A stretch of 64,000 nt of DNA from Sphingobacterium micropteri (GCF_014692515.1 NZ_JACOIK010000017.1:1-64000), one strand, 5' to 3'; shown: positions 8,688 to 18,114, counted from the stretch's first letter. The notes: generated by a model not told the origin, from the sequence alone. A program made the numbers and translations.

Positions 8688-9330
8688 TAAAAACATACCG
8701 TCTAAAAAACGTAAGGCGCTTAAATATGGACTGATTGGATTAATGGCTGTTTTTTTAATCTATCATTCTTTTTATGTGGTGTCCTTGGATTCGCGTAAGA
8801 AGGGTGGCGATGAGGAGGATGTTGCCCAATTAGCAGATGCATACTTCCTGCAAAGTTTGCCGGAGGTATTGGCAGATGCGCCCGAACCTTGTACGTTGCT
8901 GGCGACGTTATCGCAAAAAGACCAAGATTGGGCAAGCTACGGAAAGCAAACCAATATCGGGAATCGCTATTACTTTCTCATCCGGGGCGAAGGCAGTATA
9001 CAGGAAATAAAAGACAGCTATGTACGGGTGGTTTTTGGTGAGGGTGAACAAGCTTGTTCCTTGCGCATCGCAACCGTATATATTTTCGGAAATGAAATTC
9101 GCGACGCCTCAGGTAAACTGGCGCTAGCGGATGTAGGGGAATTAACGAAGTTTAATGCGATCTCCGAACGACTCAACAAAAAGGTGCGGGAGGAAATTAT
9201 ACCCGAATTTCTGGAAAAGGTACAAGTAGGTCAAAAAGTACAATTAGCAGGCGCCTTTGCCTTGAATCGCCGTCTCGGTATAACGGATGATTTTGAAGTG
9301 ATGCCTATACAATTGCGAATCGTGGATTAA
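8674..9330 (+). CDS. DUF2291-family membrane-anchored protein
   Basis: The 218-residue product has one N-terminal transmembrane segment (YGLIGLMAVFLIYHSFYVVSL). It is followed by a soluble periplasmic domain typical of DUF2291, with the recurring 'GIGNRYYFL' and 'VGQKVQLAGAFALN' type segments. DUF2291 genes are usually found inside ribose-type sugar ABC operons, as here, and their role is unproven; a periplasmic accessory to the binding protein is a reasonable guess. The start overlaps the binding-protein gene by 14 bases, which suggests translational coupling. Confidence 0.82.
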   Translation: MVKNDKNIPSKKRKALKYGLIGLMAVFLIYHSFYVVSLDSRKKGGDEEDVAQLADAYFLQSLPEVLADAPEPCTLLATLSQKDQDWASYGKQTNIGNRYYFLIRGEGSIQEIKDSYVRVVFGEGEQACSLRIATVYIFGNEIRDASGKLALADVGELTKFNAISERLNKKVREEIIPEFLEKVQVGQKVQLAGAFALNRRLGITDDFEVMPIQLRIVD

Positions 9331-9340
9331 GAAAAGAATC

Positions 9341-10843
9341 GTGGTCTCATTAAGAAATATAACAAAACAATTTAACGGTGTATATGCCCTTCGGGATGTA
9401 AACATCGAATTCCCGTCTGCCAAGGTCATCGCATTGGTGGGGGAGAACGGTGCTGGTAAATCGACCTTGATGAATATATTGAGCGGTGTGTATACCGATT
9501 ATGAAGGAGAATTGCTGTATAAGGGAGAAGCGGTGCAGTTTCAAGGTCCGCGCGATGCGCAAGACCGCGGCATTACGATTATCCATCAGGAACTCAATCT
9601 GATTCCGTATCTCAGTGTGGTCGAGAATATTTTTTTAGGCAGAGAGTTGATGACCCCTTGGGGAGCTCTGGATACGCAGAAGATGAAGAACGTTGCCAAA
9701 GAGCTGCTTTCACGTTTGAAATTAGAACTTGATCTAGATACACCTGTGTCGCAACTGAAGGTGGGCGAATGCCAATTGATCGAAATTGCGAAAGCGCTGC
9801 TCGTAGAAAGTGATGTGGTGATCATGGATGAGCCTACGTCGGCCATCAGTGAGTCGGAGGTATATGCGCTGTATGATATTATTGCTGATCTGAAAGCTTC
9901 GGGAAAAACGGTGGTTTATATATCACACAAAATGAAGGAGTTGTTTACACTGGCAGACCAATATGTCGTGTTGCGCGATGGCCAAGTGGTAAAACAGGGG
10001 TTGATGACAGAGGTAGATGAACAGCAGTTGGTTAATATGATGGTGGGCAGGGCACTGGCGGAGCGTGTAAAATGCCAAGATCGGATTACCGATGCGACGG
10101 TCTTGCATGTGGATAACTTATCGCTTGCACACCCCTTAAAAGAGGGGATGTTGTTGGAAAACCTGTCTTTTGATCTTTGTAAAGGGGAGATCGTGGGTGT
10201 GTTCGGTTTGATGGGCGCTGGAAGGACAGAGCTATTGGAGACATTATTTGGTCTACGGGGAAAACCGACCTCGGGCAGCTTTTCTTTTGATGAGCAGGAA
10301 ATGTCTTTTTTTACGTCACCCAACCAGGCGCTTCGATGCGGACTGGCACTGGTGCCTGAAGACCGGAAGGGCGATGGATTGGTGTTGGGTATGAATGTAC
10401 GCGCAAATTTATCACTTTCGGTATTGTCGAGTTTGGAGAACCTAGGCGTGCTGGCGGATGTACAAGAAAAAGAACTTTGCCAGCAATATGTGGAGCGTCT
10501 GCGTATCAAAACGGCTACAGATCAGCAGCATGTGGGTAACCTGAGCGGTGGAAATCAACAGAAAGTCGTATTGGCCAAGTACCTGGCCACGAAGCCAAAA
10601 GTATTGATGCTCGACGAGCCGACGCGGGGCATAGATGTCTATGCCAAACAAGAGATTTATGATTTGATACGAGAGCAGGCAGCCCTGGGATTGGGCGTTA
10701 TGGTGGTCTCCTCCGAATTACCGGAATTGTTTGCCATTGCTGATCGGATCCTGGTGATGTGCGATGGCCGCATTACCAAACAGTTTAAAACGGAAGAAGC
10801 TACCGAAGAAACGATATTACAGGCGGCGTTGCCTGATCAATAA
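9341..10843 (+). CDS. Sugar ABC transporter ATP-binding protein (RbsA/XylG type)
   Basis: At 500 residues it carries two fused ATPase domains. The first has a full Walker A (GENGAGKST), a signature region LKVGECQLIEIAKAL and Walker B VVIMDEPT. The second has the degenerate Walker A of this subfamily (GLMGAGRTE), the signature LSGGNQQ and VLMLDEPTRGID. That arrangement is diagnostic of carbohydrate uptake CUT2 importers. It starts with GTG at 9341, 10 bases after the DUF2291 gene, and powers the permease encoded next. Confidence 0.94.
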   Translation: MVSLRNITKQFNGVYALRDVNIEFPSAKVIALVGENGAGKSTLMNILSGVYTDYEGELLYKGEAVQFQGPRDAQDRGITIIHQELNLIPYLSVVENIFLGRELMTPWGALDTQKMKNVAKELLSRLKLELDLDTPVSQLKVGECQLIEIAKALLVESDVVIMDEPTSAISESEVYALYDIIADLKASGKTVVYISHKMKELFTLADQYVVLRDGQVVKQGLMTEVDEQQLVNMMVGRALAERVKCQDRITDATVLHVDNLSLAHPLKEGMLLENLSFDLCKGEIVGVFGLMGAGRTELLETLFGLRGKPTSGSFSFDEQEMSFFTSPNQALRCGLALVPEDRKGDGLVLGMNVRANLSLSVLSSLENLGVLADVQEKELCQQYVERLRIKTATDQQHVGNLSGGNQQKVVLAKYLATKPKVLMLDEPTRGIDVYAKQEIYDLIREQAALGLGVMVVSSELPELFAIADRILVMCDGRITKQFKTEEATEETILQAALPDQ

Positions 10844-10853
10844 AGTATGATAT

Positions 10854-11837
10854 ATGAACATGAGTATTACATCCTATAAAAAACAGCTACAGCAACTGCA
10901 ACCGTTAATTGCGTTGTTTTTGTTGTGTCTGATTATCGCCATTTTTTCCGATCGTTTCATGACGGTAACTAACCTGTGGAACGTGATGCGGCAAATATCG
11001 GTTAATATCTGTATAGCGGTAGGCATGACGTTGGTCATCATCTCGGCAGGGATAGACTTATCCGTAGGTTCTGTACTTGCCTTTGCGGGAGCGGTTACCG
11101 CTTCCTTCCTCAGTATGGGGGTGGAACTGCCTTTTTTCGGCGTGTATGTAGGCTTTACAACTTTAGGCGCTATCCTGATGGGAATTGCTATGGGAGGAGT
11201 CCTAGGCTTGGTAAACGGCTGGGTTATTACCTATTTCAAGGTGCAACCCTTCGTGGCCACTTTAGCCATGTTGACGATTGCGCGCGGGCTCACTATGCTC
11301 TGGACGCAAGGCTACCCAATTAGTTCACTCGGAGCACCATTCGCGCATCTGGGTACCGGATGGTTTTTAGGCGTGCCAATTCCGGTGTGGATTGCCGCTA
11401 TGGTTACCGTTCTAGCCGTTTTTGTCATGCGAAAGACCCGTTTTGGCCGCTATATCTACGCTATAGGAGGAAACGAGCGCGCTGCACGCCTATCGGGTAT
11501 CAAGGTAAACCAGGTAAAAACATTGGTCTACATGTTGGCAGGAATGCTGGCAGCTGTGGGAGGTATATTGGTAACTTCCCGTCTAGACTCGGCACAGCCC
11601 AATGCGGGGATGGGGTATGAGCTGGATGCGATTGCAGCTGTCGTGATAGGTGGCACCTCCTTATCGGGTGGGCGGGGTTTGATTATGGGGACGGTACTTG
11701 GTGCCGTGATCATAGGCGTGCTGAATAACGGTTTAGTGCTTTTGGGTGTTTCGCCTTTCTGGCAGCAGGTTGTGAAAGGCATGGTGATTTTGATTGCGGT
11801 TATTATTGACCGCTCACAGCATAAAGAGAAAAAGTAA
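10854..11837 (+). CDS. Sugar ABC transporter permease (RbsC type)
   Basis: The 327-residue product is a hydrophobic BPD_transp_2 permease with about eight to ten membrane segments. It has the CUT2 signatures GIDLSVGSVLAFAG, KTRFGRYIYAIGGNERAARLSGI and the GGTSLSGGRG loop. It completes the importer formed with the preceding three genes. An alternative ATG two codons in (10860) would change nothing of note. Its stop is one base before the kinase start. Confidence 0.93.
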   Translation: MNMSITSYKKQLQQLQPLIALFLLCLIIAIFSDRFMTVTNLWNVMRQISVNICIAVGMTLVIISAGIDLSVGSVLAFAGAVTASFLSMGVELPFFGVYVGFTTLGAILMGIAMGGVLGLVNGWVITYFKVQPFVATLAMLTIARGLTMLWTQGYPISSLGAPFAHLGTGWFLGVPIPVWIAAMVTVLAVFVMRKTRFGRYIYAIGGNERAARLSGIKVNQVKTLVYMLAGMLAAVGGILVTSRLDSAQPNAGMGYELDAIAAVVIGGTSLSGGRGLIMGTVLGAVIIGVLNNGLVLLGVSPFWQQVVKGMVILIAVIIDRSQHKEKK

Positions 11838-11838
11838 C

Positions 11839-13329
11839 ATGAGTAGCAAACCGTATATTTTAGCGATAGACCAAGGAACGAGCAGCACGAAAACGCTGGT
11901 GTTTGACGAATCGGGAAATGTAGCCGCCAAAGGAACGGCGAAGCTGGGCATTCGTTACGAGCATCATTTCGTTGAACAATCTCCGGAAGAGATATATAGC
12001 AGCGTGCTGCAAGCGGTGAAAGCCTGCCGCGACCATATGGCGCGGCAAGGGATACAACCCAACCAGATTGCAGGGGTAGGCTTAACCAATCAACGGGAGA
12101 CCTTTGTGCTCTGGGATGCAGAGGGGAAGCTGTTGTATAATGCAATATCTTGGCAATGTAAGCGCTCTTCGGCGATATGTGACCGTTTAAAGGACGCTGG
12201 CAAGGAAGCTTTGGTGAAAGAGAAAACCGGCCTCCCTATAGATCCTTATTTTTCGGCTACGAAATTGATATGGTTGGTCGAAAATGTACCGTCGATTGCA
12301 GCAGAACTGGAGCGTGGCAATGTGTTTTTTGGTACGGTAGATACCTGGATACTGTATAAATTGACGGACGGGGAATGCTATATGACCGACCATACCAACG
12401 CATCTCGGACGATGCTTTTCAATATTTATGAACTAACCTGGGATAACGTGTTGTTGGATGAACTGGGCTTGCGTGGGCTGAAACTGCCGGAGGTACGCCC
12501 TTCGGCTTATGCATATGCCAGCTCTACGTTTGAAGGGACGTTTGCCGAACCGTTGACGATCTGTGCTGTGGTCGGCGATTCGCAGGCAGCGGCTTTGGGA
12601 GCAGGTTGTTTTCAAAGCGGAGAGGCGAAAGCCACATTGGGTACGGGTAGTTCGATTATGATGGCCGTAGGACAAGATTTACGCCATAAAGGCCAGGATA
12701 CGGTCGATGCGATCTATTATAGTACGGACAACGGGGTGGTTTATGCTGCCGAAGGGATTATTGTCTCCTGTGGTGCGACCGTTACCTGGATGAGAGATCA
12801 ACTAGGGCTCTTTGCAGAGGAAGGAGCCTTGGAACAGATGGTGAAAGATGTTCCGGCAAATCACGGTGTGACTGTCATACCGGCTTTTAGTGGAATGGGT
12901 ACGCCTTATTGGAAAAAAGACGCTAAAGCTACTATTACTGGTCTGACCTTTGCCAGCGATCGCTCACATCTGATCCGGGCAGCACTAGAATCGGTATGTT
13001 TCCAAGTAAAGGACGTGATCACGGCGACAGAAACCGAACATCAGCTAACGCTGTCTCAATTGCACGTGAATGGAGGTATGTCGGAAAATACCTTCGTCGT
13101 ACAGTTTCTGGCGAATGTGTTGAACAAGCCGGTGCTGTGTAGTGCCATGCCGGATGCATCAGCATTAGGATGCGCGCGTTTGGCGGCAGTAACGCTGCAG
13201 GCCGCTCCATTGGAAACACGATTACCACAACATCATGTATCGGTCCAGCAATATAACCCTAACGCAGATTGGGAGGCGGTACAATCAAGCTACCATAACT
13301 GGCTTGAGCACATTGATCGTATGCTTTAA
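11839..13329 (+). CDS. FGGY-family carbohydrate kinase, AplK-like or glycerol-kinase-like
   Basis: The 496-residue kinase opens with the ATP/sugar-binding motif ILAIDQGTSSTKTLVF and has GVGLTNQRET, SWQCKRS, GDSQAAALGAGCF, LGTGSS and a C-terminal LHVNGGMSEN motif. Overall it looks most like the glycerol kinase branch of FGGY. I chose the ATG at 11839, directly after the permease stop, because it gives the standard N-terminus; an earlier in-frame ATG at 11794 would lie inside the permease gene. In this operon a ketose kinase making the 4-phosphate substrate of the split transketolase fits best, which is the role of apulose kinase in the described apiose pathway. Glycerol kinase is the main alternative. 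Confidence 0.88.
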   Translation: MSSKPYILAIDQGTSSTKTLVFDESGNVAAKGTAKLGIRYEHHFVEQSPEEIYSSVLQAVKACRDHMARQGIQPNQIAGVGLTNQRETFVLWDAEGKLLYNAISWQCKRSSAICDRLKDAGKEALVKEKTGLPIDPYFSATKLIWLVENVPSIAAELERGNVFFGTVDTWILYKLTDGECYMTDHTNASRTMLFNIYELTWDNVLLDELGLRGLKLPEVRPSAYAYASSTFEGTFAEPLTICAVVGDSQAAALGAGCFQSGEAKATLGTGSSIMMAVGQDLRHKGQDTVDAIYYSTDNGVVYAAEGIIVSCGATVTWMRDQLGLFAEEGALEQMVKDVPANHGVTVIPAFSGMGTPYWKKDAKATITGLTFASDRSHLIRAALESVCFQVKDVITATETEHQLTLSQLHVNGGMSENTFVVQFLANVLNKPVLCSAMPDASALGCARLAAVTLQAAPLETRLPQHHVSVQQYNPNADWEAVQSSYHNWLEHIDRML

Positions 13330-13361
13330 ATAAGATATAAACAATAAATAACGCAATAGAT

Positions 13362-14024
13362 ATGAAGAAAGTAGGACTTATACATACCTCAGCAACACTC
13401 GTTCCGGTATTTCAACAGTTGTTCAGTGAGAAATCCGTGCAGGCTGAAGTTTTTAATATTGTGGACGATAGTCTGATCAAAGATGTGATTCAGAAAGGAC
13501 GATTGGAAGATAAGACAGCACAACGTGTTATAAATTATGTGACATCAGCCGAAGAAGCTGGTGCGGATCTGATTATGGTGACCTGCTCATCGATCGGCCG
13601 AGCCGTAGAGCAGGCAGCAGAAAAAGCAGGCGTACCGGTTCTTCGTGTAGATCAACCGATGGCAGACCATGCTGTTGCAGCAGGAACACGTATCGGTGTG
13701 GTTGCCACATTGCCCACCACCTTGGAGCCGACGGGTGATCTCGTTTTGCGCCGGGCGCAAAAAGCCGGAAAAGATGTGGAGTTGGTCAGCCGGTTATGTG
13801 AAGGTGCTTTTGAAGCCCTTATGGGGGGAGATGCGGCGAAGCATGATGAAATGGTAAAACAGGCGCTTCAAGAATTGTCAGAACAAGTTGATGTGATTTT
13901 GTTGGCACAGGCGTCGATGGCACGCGTTGTCAGTCAAATGTCGGAAAGCGATCGTAAGGTACCTATCTTAAGTAGTCCAGGAATCGCCGTGGATCATGTG
14001 GCAGGATTATGCCAAACGTCATAA
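13362..14024 (+). CDS. Asp/Glu racemase-superfamily protein with a single catalytic Cys
   Basis: The 220-residue product has the two-lobed Asp/Glu/hydantoin racemase fold pattern. The first active-site loop VTCSSIG carries Cys75. The second loop, where two-base racemases have another Cys, reads LLAQASMARV, with Ala in that position. A single-cysteine member could catalyse one-sided chemistry such as an isomerisation or a decarboxylation, by analogy with arylmalonate decarboxylase, rather than racemisation. It sits between the FGGY kinase and a BASS-type transporter, ahead of the RLP and DUF1537 kinase, so it probably acts on a carboxylated sugar intermediate. That role is inferred. Confidence 0.8.
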   Translation: MKKVGLIHTSATLVPVFQQLFSEKSVQAEVFNIVDDSLIKDVIQKGRLEDKTAQRVINYVTSAEEAGADLIMVTCSSIGRAVEQAAEKAGVPVLRVDQPMADHAVAAGTRIGVVATLPTTLEPTGDLVLRRAQKAGKDVELVSRLCEGAFEALMGGDAAKHDEMVKQALQELSEQVDVILLAQASMARVVSQMSESDRKVPILSSPGIAVDHVAGLCQTS

Positions 14025-14043
14025 CCCTATAAATCGAGACACT

Positions 14044-15405
14044 ATGGGTAAATGGAAACTATACAGTTTATACTTAGCAGCGATTGCTTTTGCAATCGCC
14101 GGTATAGGACTTGTCGTAGATGCATTTCCTTACTTCCGCCAGGCATTGTTGGCAGGAAGTATTCTAGGGGCATTAGGCTTGGGAGCCTTTGAGAAAACTA
14201 AAGGCTATCAGTACACGATGTGGATTGTTGTGGCGGTAGTTGCCGGTATGACTTTCCCCGAACGCATTTTGCATGTCGGCGAGTTTGATATGCGGAATAA
14301 GTGGCTTATCCTCGTGGTTATCCAGCTGGTCATGTTTGGCATGGGTATACAGATGAAAGTGCAGGATTTTACGCGGATCGGTGCTTCTGGTAAGGGGGTG
14401 GCTATTGGATTGGCTACCCAGTTTACCATTATGCCCTTGGTTGGCTTTTTGTTGACGAAGGTGTTTGATTTCGAACCCGAAATAGCAGCGGGTGTGATTT
14501 TGATCGGCTGTTGTTCCAGTGGGCTAGCCTCAAACGTGATGGCTTATATTGCAAAAGCCAATTTGGTGCTTTCCGTAACCGTAACAGCACTGACGACCAT
14601 GGTAGCACCTATCATGACACCTTTCATGATGAAAGTGTATGCAGGCACGATGGTGGAAGTGAGCTTTATGGAAATGGCGATGGAAATTGTCAAGATTATG
14701 ATCGTGCCCATTGGAGCAGGTTTGCTGCACGATTATCTCAAAACCGCTCCTCGCGCAACCTATCAGATGTTAGGGCGGTTGTCTGCTGCCATCGTGTTCT
14801 TGTTATTGGTACTGGTCGGTGGCTTCTGGTCGGCTTTTACCGGCTCGCTTACACCTGGAGCTATGACAGTCGTAGAGGCAGGCTGCTTTATATTGGGTGC
14901 CATACCGGTAGGTTTCGGCTATCATCTGTTAACAAAAAAGTTTCCATCGTTGGATAAGCGGATGCCCTATTTTTCGATGTTTGGGATCATATATTTTACT
15001 GCCGTAACTACAGCTGCTGGTCAGCAATATCTGCTAGAGATAGGTGCTGTATTGTTTCTGGCTGCCGTAATCCACAATGGAGCCGGATATTTCTTTGGGT
15101 ATTGGTTCAGTAAATTGTTTGGCTTGAATGCGTATTCCGCCCGCGCCATGGCCTTGGAGATTGGCTTGCAGAATGGCGGGATGGCGAGTGGACTGGCGGG
15201 CAGCATGGGGAAATTGGGCACTGTGGGTTTGGCAGCCGCTGTGTTTAGCCCCTGGATGAATATATCGGGGTCAATATTAGCGAACTATTGGAGAAGAAAA
15301 CAAGAAAGAGAAGATCAAAAAAACGTTCATGGTTCCGTCGAATCACTAACGAACATGGAAGTTCTTGATGACCATAAAAAAAATAAACACTTTCAGAAAA
15401 ATTAA
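14044..15405 (+). CDS. Bile acid:sodium symporter (BASS) family transporter
   Basis: About 453 residues from the ATG at 14044, with roughly ten membrane segments. It has the family hallmark GVILIGCCSSGLASNVMAYIAKANLVLS and a second crossover region near EIGLQNGGMASGLA. BASS/PanS members import organic anions with sodium; known substrates include bile acids, pantothenate and 2-keto acids. The C-terminus ends in a charged cytoplasmic tail. An earlier in-frame ATG at 13996 lies inside the racemase-like gene and is less likely. Location next to an RLP and an acid-sugar kinase suggests uptake of a sugar acid such as apionate, which is inference. Confidence 0.85.
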   Translation: MGKWKLYSLYLAAIAFAIAGIGLVVDAFPYFRQALLAGSILGALGLGAFEKTKGYQYTMWIVVAVVAGMTFPERILHVGEFDMRNKWLILVVIQLVMFGMGIQMKVQDFTRIGASGKGVAIGLATQFTIMPLVGFLLTKVFDFEPEIAAGVILIGCCSSGLASNVMAYIAKANLVLSVTVTALTTMVAPIMTPFMMKVYAGTMVEVSFMEMAMEIVKIMIVPIGAGLLHDYLKTAPRATYQMLGRLSAAIVFLLLVLVGGFWSAFTGSLTPGAMTVVEAGCFILGAIPVGFGYHLLTKKFPSLDKRMPYFSMFGIIYFTAVTTAAGQQYLLEIGAVLFLAAVIHNGAGYFFGYWFSKLFGLNAYSARAMALEIGLQNGGMASGLAGSMGKLGTVGLAAAVFSPWMNISGSILANYWRRKQEREDQKNVHGSVESLTNMEVLDDHKKNKHFQKN

Positions 15406-15413
15406 GGAAGAGT

Positions 15414-16667
15414 ATGGATAGAATTGAAGCGACGTATTATGTAGAGACACCATACCCGCTGGCAGATGCCGCAGCGGTAATGGCAGGGGAGCAGTCATCG
15501 GGTACGTTTGTCGCGATACCGGGTGAAACGGAAGAATTGAAAATGCAGTATGCAGCGCGTGTCGAGCAGATCGAGGAATTAGAAACAGTGGCAGCGTCGT
15601 CGCTATCGGGCGAACAGCTGCATTTTGAAAAGTACCATCGGGGTAAGGTGACCATCTCTTGGTCGCTCGCGAATTTTGGCGTAAACCTGCCGGTTCTTTG
15701 CTCCACCCTAATGGGGAATTTATACGAGCTACGTCAGTTTACCGGTATTAAGCTGATCGATATTCAGTTGCCAGACAGTTATACAGCACATTTCCGCGGA
15801 CCGAAATTCGGTATCCGGGGAACAGCAGAACTGATTTCTCTTGAAGCGAAAACACCTTTGGTGGGTACGATTATCAAGCCAAGTGTAGGCTTAACAATCG
15901 AGGATACGGCCGATTTGGTTCGGCGACTGGCAGAGGCCGGAATTGATTTTATTAAGGATGACGAGCTCATGGGCTCGGCACATAACTCCCCCTTTGGGAA
16001 GCGTGTGAATGCCATTATGGAGGTGTTGAATAGGTACCAGGATAAAACGGGGAAAAAGGTGATGTATGCGTTCAACATCAGTGATGAAATGGATAATATG
16101 CTCCGTCATTACGAGCATGTGGTAAAAGCAGGAGGAAGCTGTGCGATGATCAGCCTGTACAGCGTTGGGCTGACAGCTGTTAAGCGTATAGCCGATATCG
16201 GGCAGCTGACTATTCACGGGCACCGTAATGGATGGGGAATGTTAAACCGGCATCCTTTATTAGGTGTTACATTCGCTGCTTATCAGAAGTTGTGGCGACT
16301 GGCAGGCGTGGATCAATTGCACGTGAACGGTATCCGCAATAAATTCTGGGAATCCGATGAATCTGTCGTGAAGTCTATAAAAGCCTGTTTGACACCGATG
16401 GAAGGGGTGCTACCCGCACTACCGGTATTGTCTTCCGGGCAATGGGGAGGCCAAGCCATAGATACGTATAAACTGACGCAGGCGACCGATTATTTATACT
16501 TAGCTGGTGGCGGAATTATGGCACACCCGGGAGGCATCAGCGGAGGAGTAAATGGAATTAAACAGGCGTGGGAAGCGGCTGTTAGAGGATTGACATTGGA
16601 AGAAGCAACGCAAAAGTATCCGGCCGTAAAACAGGCTGTAGAGAAATTTGGGGGAGTCAAAGCTTAA
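15414..16667 (+). CDS. RuBisCO-like protein (form IV), OiaX-like candidate
   Basis: This 417-residue protein has the RuBisCO large-subunit fold, and many catalytic positions are visible. GTIIKP holds Lys155, equivalent to Lys175 of RuBisCO. FIKDDEL holds Lys181, Asp183 and Glu184, equivalent to the carbamylated Lys201 and metal ligands 203 and 204. HGHR holds His270 and Arg271, and SSGQWGG and AGGGIMAHPGG form the phosphate loops. Loop 6 differs from true RuBisCO (HVNGIRNKF). There is no small subunit and no phosphoribulokinase nearby, so carbon fixation is unlikely. Directly paired with a DUF1537 kinase, it matches the described 3-oxo-isoapionate-4-phosphate transcarboxylase/hydrolase arrangement. 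Other RLP reactions remain possible. Confidence 0.88.
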   Translation: MDRIEATYYVETPYPLADAAAVMAGEQSSGTFVAIPGETEELKMQYAARVEQIEELETVAASSLSGEQLHFEKYHRGKVTISWSLANFGVNLPVLCSTLMGNLYELRQFTGIKLIDIQLPDSYTAHFRGPKFGIRGTAELISLEAKTPLVGTIIKPSVGLTIEDTADLVRRLAEAGIDFIKDDELMGSAHNSPFGKRVNAIMEVLNRYQDKTGKKVMYAFNISDEMDNMLRHYEHVVKAGGSCAMISLYSVGLTAVKRIADIGQLTIHGHRNGWGMLNRHPLLGVTFAAYQKLWRLAGVDQLHVNGIRNKFWESDESVVKSIKACLTPMEGVLPALPVLSSGQWGGQAIDTYKLTQATDYLYLAGGGIMAHPGGISGGVNGIKQAWEAAVRGLTLEEATQKYPAVKQAVEKFGGVKA

Positions 16668-16678
16668 GTAGAGGAATC

Positions 16679-18058
16679 ATGGCATACGACATAGCTTTTT
16701 TTGGAGATGATTTTACGGGCTCAACCGATGCAATGGAAACGTTGGAAGAGATGGGGCTCGCCACGGTTTTGTTTACGGGAATTCCAACCTTAGCGCAGTT
16801 ACAGGCTTTTGGTGATAAGCGTGCTATAGGTATAGCGGGTATGACCCGTACACTGCCGACCGATGAAATCGAAGAACAACTGAAAAAAGTATTCGATTTG
16901 TTTTCGACGATGAACGTAAGGCATATTCATTATAAGGTTTGTTCTACATTCGACTCGTCTCCCACAGTGGGCAGCATAGGAAAAGCGATCGATGTAGGCG
17001 CTACGGCATTTTCAGCACAGCTTATTCCACTGGTGGTAGGGGCACCCTACCTCGGCCGGTTCTGCGCGTTTGGAAATCTATTTGCACGGATGGGTACCGG
17101 GTCTGAAGGGGAAGTATTTCGGTTGGACAGGCATCCGAGTATGGCGAAACATCCAGTTACTCCGGCAGAGGAAAGTGATCTTCGGCGCCATTTAGCACAG
17201 CAAACACCTAAAAAAATCGGTCTGGTGGATGTCACGCAATTGGACCGCTCAGATGCTAGGGATATTATGCGCGAGATCGAAGGAGAACAGGCAGATGTTC
17301 TTCTGTTTGATGTCCTGACCGAACAGCATTTAGAACGAATTGGCGAGGTCTTGGACGGTCTTTCTATCCAGCACCAGCCGCTTTTTTCCGTCGGCTCGTC
17401 GGCTGTATCGAAGGCTTTATGCGCGGCATGGAAAAAGACAGGTACTTTGTCGCCTCGAACAGAATGGCCTTCCATTAAACCGGTGAACCCTTTGTTAGTG
17501 CTCTCGGGAAGCGGATCGGTCGTGACGGGAAAGCAGATTGATCACGCTATAGAAAATGGATTTAAGGGGGTGGCTATTGATGGCGAAGCCTTCGCAACAA
17601 GTCCAGATCAATACAACCTGTCTACCGTGGCCGCGGAAGTACTGCGATATTTGCGGGAAGGGAAAAGTGTTGTTGTCCACACCAGTATTGGTCCGGACGA
17701 TCCGCGTATGGGTAATACGCGTCGTGTCTTGGAGAAACGGGGCTTGAACGCGCAGGGAATAAACGCGTACACGGCCACTTTATATGGAAAACTACTGGCG
17801 CAGATTGCAGATCTTGTCGCGCAGTCATTCGCACTAGGGCGGCTAGTGATAGCGGGAGGAGATACATCGAGTCTGTTTGCACGCCATTTCGGTATTGATG
17901 CGGTTGAAATGGTGGCTCCCGTCGTGCGGGGCGCACCGCTTTGTCGGATACATGCCCGAAAAGCACATATTGATGGTATGACGATCAATTTTAAAGGAGG
18001 GCAGGTCGGCGATTTAGATTATTTTTTACGGATGAAAAGTGGAACTGGAAGCTCATAA
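16679..18058 (+). CDS. Four-carbon acid sugar kinase family (DUF1537), OiaK-like candidate
   Basis: The 459-residue protein has the N-terminal substrate domain opening IAFFGDDFTGSTDAMETL and the C-terminal nucleotide domain with LVLSGSGSVVTGKQI and VIAGGDTSSLFARHFG. Family members phosphorylate sugar acids such as threonate, erythronate and 3-oxo-isoapionate. The gene follows the RLP by 11 bases and is the last of the operon, so its product most simply supplies the RLP with a phosphorylated acid. An inverted repeat follows the stop. Confidence 0.88.
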   Translation: MAYDIAFFGDDFTGSTDAMETLEEMGLATVLFTGIPTLAQLQAFGDKRAIGIAGMTRTLPTDEIEEQLKKVFDLFSTMNVRHIHYKVCSTFDSSPTVGSIGKAIDVGATAFSAQLIPLVVGAPYLGRFCAFGNLFARMGTGSEGEVFRLDRHPSMAKHPVTPAEESDLRRHLAQQTPKKIGLVDVTQLDRSDARDIMREIEGEQADVLLFDVLTEQHLERIGEVLDGLSIQHQPLFSVGSSAVSKALCAAWKKTGTLSPRTEWPSIKPVNPLLVLSGSGSVVTGKQIDHAIENGFKGVAIDGEAFATSPDQYNLSTVAAEVLRYLREGKSVVVHTSIGPDDPRMGNTRRVLEKRGLNAQGINAYTATLYGKLLAQIADLVAQSFALGRLVIAGGDTSSLFARHFGIDAVEMVAPVVRGAPLCRIHARKAHIDGMTINFKGGQVGDLDYFLRMKSGTGSS

Positions 18059-18098
18059 AACAGGACACTACAGGACGGCCGTTTAGAGACGTTTTGAT

Positions 18099-18114
18099 AG
18101 TTTCACCAGAAACT
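18099..18114 (+). terminator. Weak inverted repeat at the end of the sugar operon
   Basis: AGTTTC-ACCA-GAAACT is a perfect 6-bp stem with a 4-base loop, 40 bases after the DUF1537 kinase stop and followed by a T-rich stretch. It could be a weak intrinsic terminator or an operator for the next operon. Confidence 0.35.

Noticed and set aside
11839..13329. Housekeeping glycerol kinase glpK
   Set aside because: Sequence is glycerol-kinase-like, but there is no glpF or glpD and the gene is embedded in a pentose-type operon; kept as an FGGY kinase of uncertain substrate.
15414..16667. True RuBisCO large subunit for carbon fixation
   Set aside because: Loop 6 differs, there is no small subunit or phosphoribulokinase, and the gene is paired with an acid-sugar kinase in a sugar operon.
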